Shown: piece by piece, positions 16,447 to 26,455 of the stretch
How positions within the stretch are numbered: the stretch's first letter is position 1
Layout: the number at the start of each line of letters is the position of its first letter
Assembly: GCF_020410765.1 (NCBI RefSeq)
Contig: NZ_CP084541.1
Coordinates: 3,414,501 to 3,478,500 of the forward strand
Direction: 5' to 3'
Origin: Streptomyces marincola
Lineage (GTDB): Bacteria; Actinomycetota; Actinomycetes; Streptomycetales; Streptomycetaceae
Length of the DNA stretch: 64,000 nt
The notes under the pieces: model-generated
Told to the model about the DNA's origin: nothing
Seen by the model: only the letters and a program-made list of their open reading frames with translations
The model's database searches: none
Position numbers and translations under genes: made by a program

Positions 16447-16767
16447 GGCGCCGCCCGCGGCAGGGCTCGGGGCACCCGTGCACGGATGTGCAACGGGGGG
16501 CGGGAGTGATGCCGGTCACGTTCGCAGAGGTTGACAGGCCGAAGCGCTGAGCGCCGTTGTGAGCGGATCAGGGCCCCGGGCCTCATATAGGGAGTCACTG
16601 GATGGCGGTTCAGGGCGGCACATGCGAACCCAGGGGCCCGGAAACCGCCATTACGGTTGGCGCTAGCGGTAGACTGGAGTAACCCCGCCCTGTTGCGGAC
16701 CATGTCGAACGACGTAGCCGCTCCCGTTGCCCGGAGCAGGCTCGTGCTGTGCCAGAAAGGGCGCTTC
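16447..16767. promoter_or_regulatory. gyrB leader and promoter region, no gene
   Basis: A 321 bp gap between the DUF721 gene and gyrB. No supported gene. TTGACA at 16531-16536 and a TAGACT -10-like hexamer at 16670-16675 are promoter-like, but neither has a convincing partner at 16-18 bp. gyrB promoters of streptomycetes respond to supercoiling, so regulation here is expected but not visible. Confidence 0.45.
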
Positions 16768-18810
16768 GTGGCCGATTCCGGCGATGCCAACAACAACACT
16801 CCCAGCTCCGCCGTCCCCGCCGCGTCCGCGGACGGGCTTCCCTCCTACGACGCCAGTGCGATCACGGTGCTCGAAGGGCTGGACGCGGTACGCAAGCGGC
16901 CGGGCATGTACATCGGCTCGACCGGCGAGCGCGGTCTGCACCACCTCGTCTACGAGGTCGTGGACAACTCCGTGGACGAGGCGCTGGCCGGCCACGCGGA
17001 CACCATCGACGTGACGGTGCTGGCCGACGGCGGCGTCCGGGTCGTGGACAACGGGCGCGGGATCCCGGTGGGCGTGGTGCAGTCGGAGGGCAAGCCCGCG
17101 GTCGAGGTCGTGCTCACGGTGCTGCACGCGGGCGGCAAGTTCGGCGGCGGCGGGTACGCGGTCTCGGGCGGTCTGCACGGCGTCGGCGTCTCCGTGGTGA
17201 ACGCGCTGTCGAGCAAGGTCGCGGTGGAGATCCGCACGGACGGCTACCGCTGGACCCAGGACTACCGGCGCGGTGTGCCGACGGCGCCCCTCGCGCGGAA
17301 CGAGGCGACGGACGAGACGGGCACCTCGGTCACGTTCTGGGCGGACGGCGACATCTTCGAGACCACGGAGTACTCGTTCGAGACGCTGTCGCGCCGCTTC
17401 CAGGAGATGGCGTTCCTCAACCGCGGCCTGACGATCTCGCTCACGGACGAGCGCGAGGCCGCGAAGCAGACCTCGGGCGCGGACTCCGCGGCTCCCGACG
17501 GCGGTGACGAGCCGCGCACGGTGACGTACCACTACGAGGGCGGCATCGCGGACTTCGTGCGCCACCTGAACTCGCGCAAGGGCGAGCCGGTGCACCCCTC
17601 GGTGATCGAGATCGAGGCGCACGACGCCGAGCGCAACATCTCGGTCGACATCGCGATGCAGTGGAACAGCCAGTACAGCGAGAGCGTGTACAGCTTCGCG
17701 AACATCATCCACACCCACGAGGGCGGCACCCACGAAGAGGGCTTCAGGGCGGCGATGACCCAGCTGGTCAACAAGTACGCCCGGGAGAAGAAGCTGCTGC
17801 GCGAGAAGGACGACAACCTCACGGGCGAGGACATCCGCGAGGGTCTGACCGCGATCATCTCGATCAAGCTGGCCGAGCCGCAGTTCGAGGGCCAGACGAA
17901 GACGAAGCTGGGCAACACCGAGGCGAAGACCTTCGTGCAGCGGGTCGTCTACGAGCACCTCTCCGACTGGCTCGACCGCAACCCGACCGAGGCGGCCGAC
18001 ATCATCCGCAAGAGCATCCAGGCGGCCACCGCCCGGGTCGCCGCCCGCAAGGCGCGCGACCTGACCCGCCGCAAGGGGCTGCTTGAGACCGCCTCCCTGC
18101 CGGGCAAGCTCAGCGACTGCCAGTCGAACGACGCGGCGCAGTGCGAGATCTTCATCGTGGAGGGCGACTCGGCCGGCGGCAGCGCCAAGTCGGGCCGCGA
18201 CCCGCAGTACCAGGCGATCCTCCCGATCCGCGGCAAGATCCTGAACGTGGAGAAGGCGCGCATCGACAAGGTGCTCCAGAACGCCGAGGTGCAGGCGCTG
18301 ATCTCGGCGTTCGGCACGGGCATCCACGAGGACTTCGACATCTCGAAGCTCCGCTACCACAAGATCATCCTCATGGCCGACGCCGATGTCGACGGCCAGC
18401 ACATCAACACCCTGCTGCTCACCCTCCTCTTCCGCTTCATGCGCCCGCTGGTCGAGTCCGGGCACGTGTACCTGTCGCAGCCGCCGCTGTACAAGATCAA
18501 GTGGGGCCGGGACGAGTTCGAGTACGCCTACTCCGACCGCGAGCGCAACAGCCTGATCCAGCTCGGCCGCGAGCGCGGCAAGCGGATCAGGGAGGACTCG
18601 ATCCAGCGCTTCAAGGGCCTCGGCGAGATGAACGCCGAGGAGCTGCGGGTGACCACCATGGACCGCGCGCACCGCGTGCTGCGCCTGGTGACGCTGGACG
18701 ACGCGGCGGCGGCCGACGACCTGTTCTCGATCCTCATGGGGGAGGACGTGGAGGCCCGCCGGTCGTTCATCCAGCGCAACGCCAAGGACGTCCGTTTCCT
18801 GGACATCTGA
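16768..18810 (+). CDS. gyrB: DNA gyrase subunit B
   Basis: A 680-residue ATPase subunit of gyrase. GHKL ATPase domain: VRKRPGMYIGSTGERGLHHLVYE, VVDNGRGIPVG, GGKFGGGGYAVSGGLHGVG. Transducer, then Toprim: FIVEGDSAGGSAKSGRD and the Mg-binding ILMADADVDGQHI. C-terminal IQRFKGLGEMNAEEL contacts GyrA. GTG at 16768 (ADSGDANNN...) has GAAAGG 8-13 bp upstream; an in-frame GTG at 16744 is the alternative. It is separated from gyrA by 54 bp, so the two are probably one transcript. Confidence 0.97.
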   Translation: MADSGDANNNTPSSAVPAASADGLPSYDASAITVLEGLDAVRKRPGMYIGSTGERGLHHLVYEVVDNSVDEALAGHADTIDVTVLADGGVRVVDNGRGIPVGVVQSEGKPAVEVVLTVLHAGGKFGGGGYAVSGGLHGVGVSVVNALSSKVAVEIRTDGYRWTQDYRRGVPTAPLARNEATDETGTSVTFWADGDIFETTEYSFETLSRRFQEMAFLNRGLTISLTDEREAAKQTSGADSAAPDGGDEPRTVTYHYEGGIADFVRHLNSRKGEPVHPSVIEIEAHDAERNISVDIAMQWNSQYSESVYSFANIIHTHEGGTHEEGFRAAMTQLVNKYAREKKLLREKDDNLTGEDIREGLTAIISIKLAEPQFEGQTKTKLGNTEAKTFVQRVVYEHLSDWLDRNPTEAADIIRKSIQAATARVAARKARDLTRRKGLLETASLPGKLSDCQSNDAAQCEIFIVEGDSAGGSAKSGRDPQYQAILPIRGKILNVEKARIDKVLQNAEVQALISAFGTGIHEDFDISKLRYHKIILMADADVDGQHINTLLLTLLFRFMRPLVESGHVYLSQPPLYKIKWGRDEFEYAYSDRERNSLIQLGRERGKRIREDSIQRFKGLGEMNAEELRVTTMDRAHRVLRLVTLDDAAAADDLFSILMGEDVEARRSFIQRNAKDVRFLDI

Positions 18811-18864
18811 CGGCCGGGCGCACCCGGTCACCCCACCCTGCTCGAAAGGACTCGGACGTCACTC

Positions 18865-21438
<2,574 letters not shown>

Positions 21439-21441
21439 CGC

Positions 21442-22218
21442 GTGAGCGGAAGGGGCGCCCCCGCGGGCGGCTCGGGGAACGACGAACGGCCCGCGGACCG
21501 TTCTGCTTCTGGCCCGCCGACCGCGGGCCCCTCCGGCACGGCTTCGGGGCGCACCCGCGCCCGGAAGAAATCTTCTGAGGACTCGACTCGTGGGGGGACC
21601 ACGATGACCAGCGCACGACCCGTGGATCCTTACGCGCAGGGCCAGGGCGGCTCGGCCAAGGACGCGCAGCAGCACTACCGCCCCCCGCAGGCGTACCCGG
21701 CCCCGCCCGGCGGTACCCCGTCGGTCGGCCAGCAGCAGCACCAGCCCCGCGCGGCACAGCAGGCCGCAGGAGCCCCGCAGGACGCGCACGGGGTCCAGGG
21801 GCAGGCGACGGTCCGCAGGCCCCGCACGGACGCGCGTACGGTCCCGAGGACCCGCAAGGCGCGGCTCCGGGTGGCCAAGGCGGACCCGTGGTCGGTGATG
21901 AAGGTCAGCTTCCTGCTGTCCATCGCCCTGGGGATCTGCACGGTCATCGCCGTCGGCGTGCTGTGGATGGTCATGGACGCGATGGGGGTCTTCTCGACGA
22001 TCGGGGACACGGTCTCCGAGGCCACCGAGACGGACACCGACAGCGGCTTCGACCTGGTGGCCTTCCTGTCGCTGTCGCGCGTGATGCTGTTCACGTCCGT
22101 GATCGCGCTGATCGACGTGGTGCTGGCGACCGCGCTGGCCACGCTGGGCGCGTTCCTGTACAACCTCTCGGCCGGTTTCGTGGGCGGCGTCGAAGTGACG
22201 CTGGCGGAGGACGAGTAG
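21442..22218 (+). CDS. DUF3566 transmembrane protein
   Basis: A 258-residue membrane protein. The first 140 residues are a disordered, Pro/Gln/Gly-rich cytoplasmic region with many Gln runs. The C-terminal part is the DUF3566 domain with two long membrane segments: VMKVSFLLSIALGICTVIAVGV and MLFTSVIALIDVVLATALATL. The GTG start is 3 bp after the gyrA stop and uses the GAGGAG in the end of gyrA, so it is coupled to gyrA. It is conserved next to gyrA in actinobacteria; in mycobacteria the counterpart has been linked to polar growth. Function here is unknown. Confidence 0.85.
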   Translation: MSGRGAPAGGSGNDERPADRSASGPPTAGPSGTASGRTRARKKSSEDSTRGGTTMTSARPVDPYAQGQGGSAKDAQQHYRPPQAYPAPPGGTPSVGQQQHQPRAAQQAAGAPQDAHGVQGQATVRRPRTDARTVPRTRKARLRVAKADPWSVMKVSFLLSIALGICTVIAVGVLWMVMDAMGVFSTIGDTVSEATETDTDSGFDLVAFLSLSRVMLFTSVIALIDVVLATALATLGAFLYNLSAGFVGGVEVTLAEDE

Positions 22219-22267
22219 CGATTTGGGCGTCGGGGTGCACATGCGCTAGCCTTTCCGTGCACCGCGC

Positions 22268-22341
22268 GGGGCTATAGCTCAGATGGTTAGAGCGCATCCC
22301 TGATAAGGATGAGGCCACAGGTTCAAGTCCTGTTAGCCCCA
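22268..22341 (+). tRNA. tRNA-Ile(GAT)
   Basis: A 74 nt cloverleaf. Acceptor GGGGCTA pairs with TAGCCCC, anticodon stem CATCC/GGATG with loop CTGATAA gives anticodon GAT (22302-22304), and the T arm is ACAGG-TTCAAGT-CCTGT. The 3' CCA is not encoded. It stands alone, about 50 bp after the DUF3566 gene, the conserved actinobacterial place downstream of gyrA. Confidence 0.97.
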
Positions 22342-22351
22342 CATCGCGCAC

Positions 22352-22381
22352 AACGGCCCTGGTCATCGGACCAGGGCCGTT
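22352..22381 (+). terminator. tRNA-Ile terminator
   Basis: A perfect 13 bp inverted repeat (22352-22364 / 22369-22381) with a 4-base loop begins 10 bp after the tRNA. Confidence 0.85.
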
Positions 22382-23201
22382 CTGCGTCCGCGGGCGGGCC
22401 GAACCGGGCGCCGGCGCGGAACGGCTCGCCGCGCCGGCGCCCCGGTCGCGGGGGGCGTTCCGCAGCCCTTGCAGCCGCGCACACGGCCGTGCGCCGGGTG
22501 CCCCGCCCCTCCCGTCCTCCGGGGGCATCCGGGCGCCTCCCCGGGGCCCGGAGGAGCGCGGGCGGGCACGGGCCGCGGGGCTCGGGCACGGGCGCCGCGG
22601 ACGCGCTTTCCGGCCGCGCGGGCAGCGCGGCGGAACGTGCCGCGAGCACGGCGGGAAATCCGCTTCGGCACGGCGCGCCGTCCGCTTGCGGAACGGACGG
22701 CGCGCGCGGTGGGAAGCGCAGGGAACCGCCGAGAACCGGCGGCGGGAATACCCGCGCGGAACGCCCTCGAACACCGGGGGAAAACGCCTCGGTCCCACGT
22801 CGCGGGATGCGCCGGATCGCGGGCCGTCCGCGGCCGGTTTTCGCGCGCGGGCGCGTTTTTCCGCCGGGCCCGCCGCGGCACTCGCGCGGCCCGCGGACGG
22901 CGGCCCGCCGCGGCGCCGCGGCACGTCGCTCTCCGCGCCGGGGAACCGCGTGGCCGGTGATCGCGACCGGTAATTCCGTTGGGCCGCCACCCGGGCACAC
23001 GGGGTCACAAAGTCCCCGGCTATCAAGGAAAATCCGGTCGGGAAAACGGGGAGCGACCGGGGATGGAGTTCCGCACGCGGCACGCTGTTCGCCGTCGGCG
23101 AGAAGTCACGCGCCCGCACCGAGCCCTTTGCGCGTTCTGGCCGTTGGGTATCATCGGGCGCCAGATGGTCCGATCACGTTCAAGAAGGACGAGGTAGCGC
23201 G
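22382..23201. other. long gene-free stretch between tRNA-Ile and the DLW-39 gene
   Basis: About 820 bp without a supported gene. Several frames are open only because the DNA is extremely GC-rich; they are Arg/Gly/Pro-rich, lack ribosome sites and contain no recognisable motif. The left 600 bp is almost pure GC. The last 230 bp is more AT-rich and holds the promoter of the DLW-39 gene. No cloverleaf or repeat family is visible. Confidence 0.5.
23127..23154 (+). promoter_or_regulatory. candidate promoter of the DLW-39 gene
   Basis: TTTGCG (23127-23132) and TATCAT (23149-23154) are spaced by 16 bp, resembling a principal sigma factor promoter. They lie about 50 bp before the gene's GTG. Confidence 0.45.
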
Positions 23202-23339
23202 GTGAAGAAGCTCCTCCTGGTCGCCCTGGCCGCAATCGGCGGCCTCCTCGTGTACCGCCAGATCCAGGCGGACAAGGCCGAGCAGGACCTGTGGACGGAG
23301 GCGACCGACTCCGTGCCGTCCGGCTCCACGGGCTCCTGA
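23202..23339 (+). CDS. DLW-39 family micro-protein
   Basis: A 45-residue protein, too short for usual gene finders. It begins KKLLLVALAAIGGLLVYRQ, one membrane-spanning or signal-anchor helix, followed by a charged IQADKAEQDLWTEATDS that carries the Asp-Leu-Trp motif naming the family. GTG start. It is conserved in streptomycetes at this spot between the two tRNA genes after gyrA. Function unknown. A strong terminator follows within 50 bp, so it is probably a one-gene transcript. Confidence 0.85.
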   Translation: MKKLLLVALAAIGGLLVYRQIQADKAEQDLWTEATDSVPSGSTGS

Positions 23340-23387
23340 CCCCGGACACGTACGACTCGCGGCGCGCGGCACGTGAGGGACGCGCGC

Positions 23388-23436
23388 GCCCCGGGTCCCC
23401 GACCGCGTGCGACGGTGCGGGGGCCCGGGGCTTTTT
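23388..23436 (+). terminator. intrinsic terminator of the DLW-39 gene
   Basis: A long GC-rich hairpin (left arm from 23388, right arm to 23431, one mismatch) is followed by TTTTT at 23432-23436. It is a textbook rho-independent terminator, rare in such GC-rich DNA. Confidence 0.8.
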
Positions 23437-23475
23437 CGTGTGCACACGCGAATTTCCGGGAGTTGCCCCAGGCGC

Positions 23476-24036
23476 TCAGCCCTGGTGGCTCTCGTAGTGC
23501 TCGACGGCCTCCCGGGTCCTTGCCACGCCGTACACCCGGAGGAATTCCGCCAGTTCCGGGTGGCTGTCCGTGAGCATCCGGGCGGCGCTCTGGATCTCGG
23601 TGGCGTCGGACACCGACCGCAGCAGGGCCTGGATCTCACGGACCACGCGCTTGGTCGGATTCGCCGGCACGCCGCTCGACCCCGTCCTGGTCGGCGTCGA
23701 GCCGGCACTGAGCACGTTTCCCCCTGACGTGCGCCGGATCTCTTCCATGGCCGCGGTGGCCTCGGCGGCGCTGACGCGGCCCGCCCTGACCTCCCCGGCC
23801 AGATCCTGCAACGAACGGACACGCTGAACGACCGCCGGGTTGCCGATCTTCGCCCGCTGACCACTCATCAACTGGGACAGCATCGGCGCCGAAAGGCCGA
23901 GAACGACAGCCAGCCGCGCCTGGTTGAGCCCCAGGTCGGCGATGAGCCGGCGGAACAGGGAGCCGAGCGGCTCTCCGTACCACGTCGTCTGTTGTTCTCT
24001 GGCCTTTTCGGTGGACTCCTGTTGAGCTGCGTCCAT
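23476..24036 (-). CDS. XRE-like helix-turn-helix regulator
   Basis: A 186-residue cytoplasmic DNA-binding protein. An N-terminal helix-turn-helix resembles Cro/C1: LFRRLIADLGLNQARLAVVLGLSAPMLSQLMSGQRAKIGNP (about residues 25-70). The rest is helical and Ala/Glu-rich, with a conserved tail HPELAEFLRVYGVARTREAVEHYESH. ATG 24036 is preferred over an upstream in-frame ATG at 24090 because GGGGAGA stands just before it. A homologue is kept at this locus in streptomycetes; target genes are not known to me. An interrupted palindrome (24117-24133) 81 bp before the start is a possible own operator. Confidence 0.75.
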   Translation of the reverse strand: MDAAQQESTEKAREQQTTWYGEPLGSLFRRLIADLGLNQARLAVVLGLSAPMLSQLMSGQRAKIGNPAVVQRVRSLQDLAGEVRAGRVSAAEATAAMEEIRRTSGGNVLSAGSTPTRTGSSGVPANPTKRVVREIQALLRSVSDATEIQSAARMLTDSHPELAEFLRVYGVARTREAVEHYESHQG

Positions 24037-24116
24037 CCTGTCTCCCCTGTTCTCCCCTGATCGCTTCACCTGAGCGAAGTTGCGCGTCATCCTACGGAGG
24101 GACCCGTACTCGGGGC

Positions 24117-24133
24117 GATACCCGGTCGGTATC
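24117..24133. promoter_or_regulatory. interrupted palindrome GATACC-N5-GGTATC (copy 1)
   Basis: A perfect 6+6 bp inverted repeat lies between the HTH gene (start 24036, minus) and tRNA-Ala (24183, plus). A second copy with the same half-sites and extended flank similarity lies upstream of the PASTA kinase gene (34773-34789). Such symmetry is typical of a dimeric repressor's operator. Confidence 0.5.
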
Positions 24134-24182
24134 CCGCGGGAAGATTGGGTAACCTTGACTCCGGCCCGCCTTGAGGGGCCGC

Positions 24183-24255
24183 GGGGCCTTAGCTCAGTTG
24201 GTAGAGCGCCGTCTTTGCATGGCGGATGTCAGGAGTTCGACTCTCCTAGGCTCCA
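24183..24255 (+). tRNA. tRNA-Ala(TGC)
   Basis: A 73 nt cloverleaf. Acceptor GGGGCCT pairs with AGGCTCC, the D arm is GCTCAGTTGGTAGAGC, the anticodon loop TTTGCAT gives anticodon TGC, and the T arm is AGGAG-TTCGACT-CTCCT. CCA is not encoded. Together with tRNA-Ile it is the usual tRNA pair downstream of gyrA. Confidence 0.97.
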
Positions 24256-24263
24256 CCCCGCCG

Positions 24264-24294
24264 CGTCGCCGCCCGGTTCTGCCGGGCGGCGACG
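24264..24294 (+). terminator. tRNA-Ala terminator
   Basis: A perfect 13 bp stem (24264-24276 / 24282-24294) with loop TTCTG, followed by T-rich DNA, starts 8 bp after the tRNA. Confidence 0.85.
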
Positions 24295-24667
24295 TGTTTG
24301 GTTTCTCTTCCTTCTGTCTTCTTCCGACCGCGTTCCTGTTGTGGTCATTCTGTGCATTCGCTGGATGCCGGAGGGTGAGCGCTGGTACGACGGGTCGTGT
24401 GAGCATCGGCGACATGGCCGGCGGCCGCCACGTCCCGGCCGAGCGCTTCGACGAGGGCGGCCAGGGCGAGGCGTGGCGGCGGCGAGGCGTGGCGGCGGGC
24501 GGCCGCGATCGGCGTGCGGCTGGCGCGTGCGCGCGACCGCGAGCGGCCTGCTCGAAGAGGCCGCGGCACTCCTCGCGACCGGTCCCGGGCGGGTCGCGGG
24601 ACCATGAGGGCGGACCCGAGGCCGGGCCAGCCCGCAGCGGCACGTCGTTCAGAAAGGCCGGTGTCCC
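24295..24667. other. gene-free stretch before the FHA protein gene
   Basis: A 373 bp gap. The first 90 bp is T-rich, then becomes very GC-rich. Open frames here look like shadows: Arg/Gly-rich, no motifs. It presumably carries the promoter of the FHA gene, but I see no convincing -35/-10 pair. Confidence 0.4.
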
Positions 24668-25444
24668 ATGGCATCCGTACCGCCCGACCGGGCCAGCCTG
24701 GCCCTCGGAGTGCCGCCCGCGCCCCGCGGCACCATCCATCTGCGCTCCCTCGGCGGTGACTTCAGGCTCCGGCCGGGCGAGGGCCGCGAGATCGTGTTCG
24801 GCCGCAACCGCGACGACGTCCACGTGTGCGTAGGCGAGGACGACGGGCGCGTCAGCCGCAGGCAGGGCGTGGTGCTGCACCGGGCCGAGCGGTGGTGGCT
24901 GCGGAACACCGGCCGGCTGCCGCTGCGGCTGCCGGGATCGCTGCTGCTGTTCACCGACGAGGAGCCGGTGCCGCTCGGCGAGGGGTACACGCCGCTGTTC
25001 GTGCGCGGGTCGAGCGGCCGGGAGCACCTGCTCGAACTCTTCGTGTCGGGCGCGGACGCCGACGAGCGGCCGACGCGTCCCGACGACCCCACCCGGCCGC
25101 CGAGGACCTGGCCGCTCTCCCCGGACGAACGCCTCGCGCTGACCGTGCTCGGCCAGCGGTACCTGCTGCACGAGGCGTGCCCGCAGCCGTTGACCTGGAA
25201 GCAGGCGGCGGCGCAGCTCCAGGCGCTCAGGCCGGCCGGCGGGTGGACCGTTCCCGTGCTCGCGCACATGGTCGCCCGGGTGCGGGAACGGCTGTCGCGG
25301 GCCGGGGTGTTCGGCCTCGTCGAGGCGGAGGTGCAGCAGCCGGTGGGCAACGCGCTGAACGACAACCTGATCCGGGAGCTGATGATGTCCACCACGCTGG
25401 TGCCGCCGGATCTCGCGGCGCTCGACGGGGTGTTCGGCGACTGA
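24668..25444 (+). CDS. FHA domain protein
   Basis: A 258-residue cytoplasmic protein. The N-terminal FHA-like phosphothreonine-binding domain covers about residues 22-120: IHLRSLGGDFRLRPGEGREIVFGRNRDDVHVCVGEDDGRVSRRQGVVLH has the GRN, the S-R-x-H-like SRRQ and a conserved beta pattern. The C-terminal half (WPLSPDERLALTVLGQRYLL...) resembles a winged-helix or response-effector fold: TWKQAAAQLQALRP... then VARVRERLSRAGVFGLV. The typical FHA His is replaced by Gln (SRRQ). Clients of the Ser/Thr kinase encoded at 32.6 kb are a natural guess but not shown. ATG start, AAAGG in front. Confidence 0.7.
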   Translation: MASVPPDRASLALGVPPAPRGTIHLRSLGGDFRLRPGEGREIVFGRNRDDVHVCVGEDDGRVSRRQGVVLHRAERWWLRNTGRLPLRLPGSLLLFTDEEPVPLGEGYTPLFVRGSSGREHLLELFVSGADADERPTRPDDPTRPPRTWPLSPDERLALTVLGQRYLLHEACPQPLTWKQAAAQLQALRPAGGWTVPVLAHMVARVRERLSRAGVFGLVEAEVQQPVGNALNDNLIRELMMSTTLVPPDLAALDGVFGD

Positions 25445-25531
25445 GCGCGGCGCGGGAACGGGCCGCCGGGCCGTTGAGGGAACGGGCCGCCGGGCCGCGG
25501 GGGAGCGCGGCGGCCCGGCCGTTCCGCGCGG

Positions 25532-26455
25532 TCAGCCGTTGTCCGCGTCGAGCAGCTCGCGGGGCGGCGTGCGGTTCTCGTCGATGCGCTCGGTGCGTTC
25601 CAGCTCGCCCCACACGATGTAGCGGTGCCGCGAGGTGTAGAGCGGGGTGCAGGTGGTGAGCGTGATGTAGCGGCCGGCCTCGGTCGCCCCGGACTCCGCG
25701 GGGACGGGGTCGAGCACCTCGATGTTGTACTTCGAGGTCTCGGGGAGGATCGCGTAGGCGCGGTAGATGTACCAGGTGTTGGCCGTCTCGAAGACGATCG
25801 GGTCGCCCTCTTCGATGCGCTGGATGTCGTGGAACTTCGCGCCGTGGCCGTCGCGGTGCGCGGCGAGCGAGAAGTTGCCCTCGTCGTCCCAGGGCATCGC
25901 GGACTCGACGGGTTCGTCGTAGTAGCCGGCGACGCCGCCGTTGAGGGTGTCGAGGTCGATGCCCTCCTTCACGAGGATGTCGTCGTCCGACATGGTCGGC
26001 ACGTGCAGGAAGCCGATGCCGTCCTCGGGGTCGTACGTCGCGGGCGCGGTGCGGTCGTCGCCGTCGTCGTCCGCGCCCGCCGCCCAGTGCTCGCGCACGG
26101 CGTCGCCGTCGCGGGCCGCCTCCTGGTTCGCGACGACGTTGGTCCACCACAGGGAGTAGGCGACGAAGAGGCCGAGGACGACGCCCGCGGTGATGAGGAG
26201 TTCGCCGAACACGCTGACCGCCATGGCCAGCCGCCTGCGGCGCGCGGGGGCCTTCGGCCGGGGAGCCGCCTCCTCGGGCTCCTCCGCGGCCGTCTCCTCC
26301 GCGGCTGCCTTCTCCGGAGTCTCCCCCGCGGCCGTCTCCTCCGGTGTCTCCCCCGCGGCCGTCTCCTCCCGGGCGTGCTCGTCGGGCGCCGCGTCGGGCG
26401 CGTTCTCTTCGTCCCGCGGTGTCGCCGGTGCGCTCCGCTCAGTTGACGAGGGCAT
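25532..26455 (-). CDS. class E sortase (shorter paralogue)
   Basis: A 307-residue membrane transpeptidase. A Glu/Ala/Pro-rich cytoplasmic N-terminus contains repeated EETAAGETPE units. One membrane helix (MAVSVFGELLITAGVVLGLFVAYSLWW) is followed by the extracellular catalytic domain. Catalytic residues seen: His in FSLAAHRDGHG, Cys in ITLTTCTPLY and Arg in SRHRYIVWGE. Class E sortases anchor LAxTG-type proteins, such as long chaplins of aerial hyphae in Streptomyces, to peptidoglycan. The start at ATG 26455 lies 17 bp inside the end of the upstream sortase gene, with GAAGGGAAG before it. The pair corresponds to SrtE1/SrtE2. Confidence 0.9.
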   Translation of the reverse strand: MPSSTERSAPATPRDEENAPDAAPDEHAREETAAGETPEETAAGETPEKAAAEETAAEEPEEAAPRPKAPARRRRLAMAVSVFGELLITAGVVLGLFVAYSLWWTNVVANQEAARDGDAVREHWAAGADDDGDDRTAPATYDPEDGIGFLHVPTMSDDDILVKEGIDLDTLNGGVAGYYDEPVESAMPWDDEGNFSLAAHRDGHGAKFHDIQRIEEGDPIVFETANTWYIYRAYAILPETSKYNIEVLDPVPAESGATEAGRYITLTTCTPLYTSRHRYIVWGELERTERIDENRTPPRELLDADNG

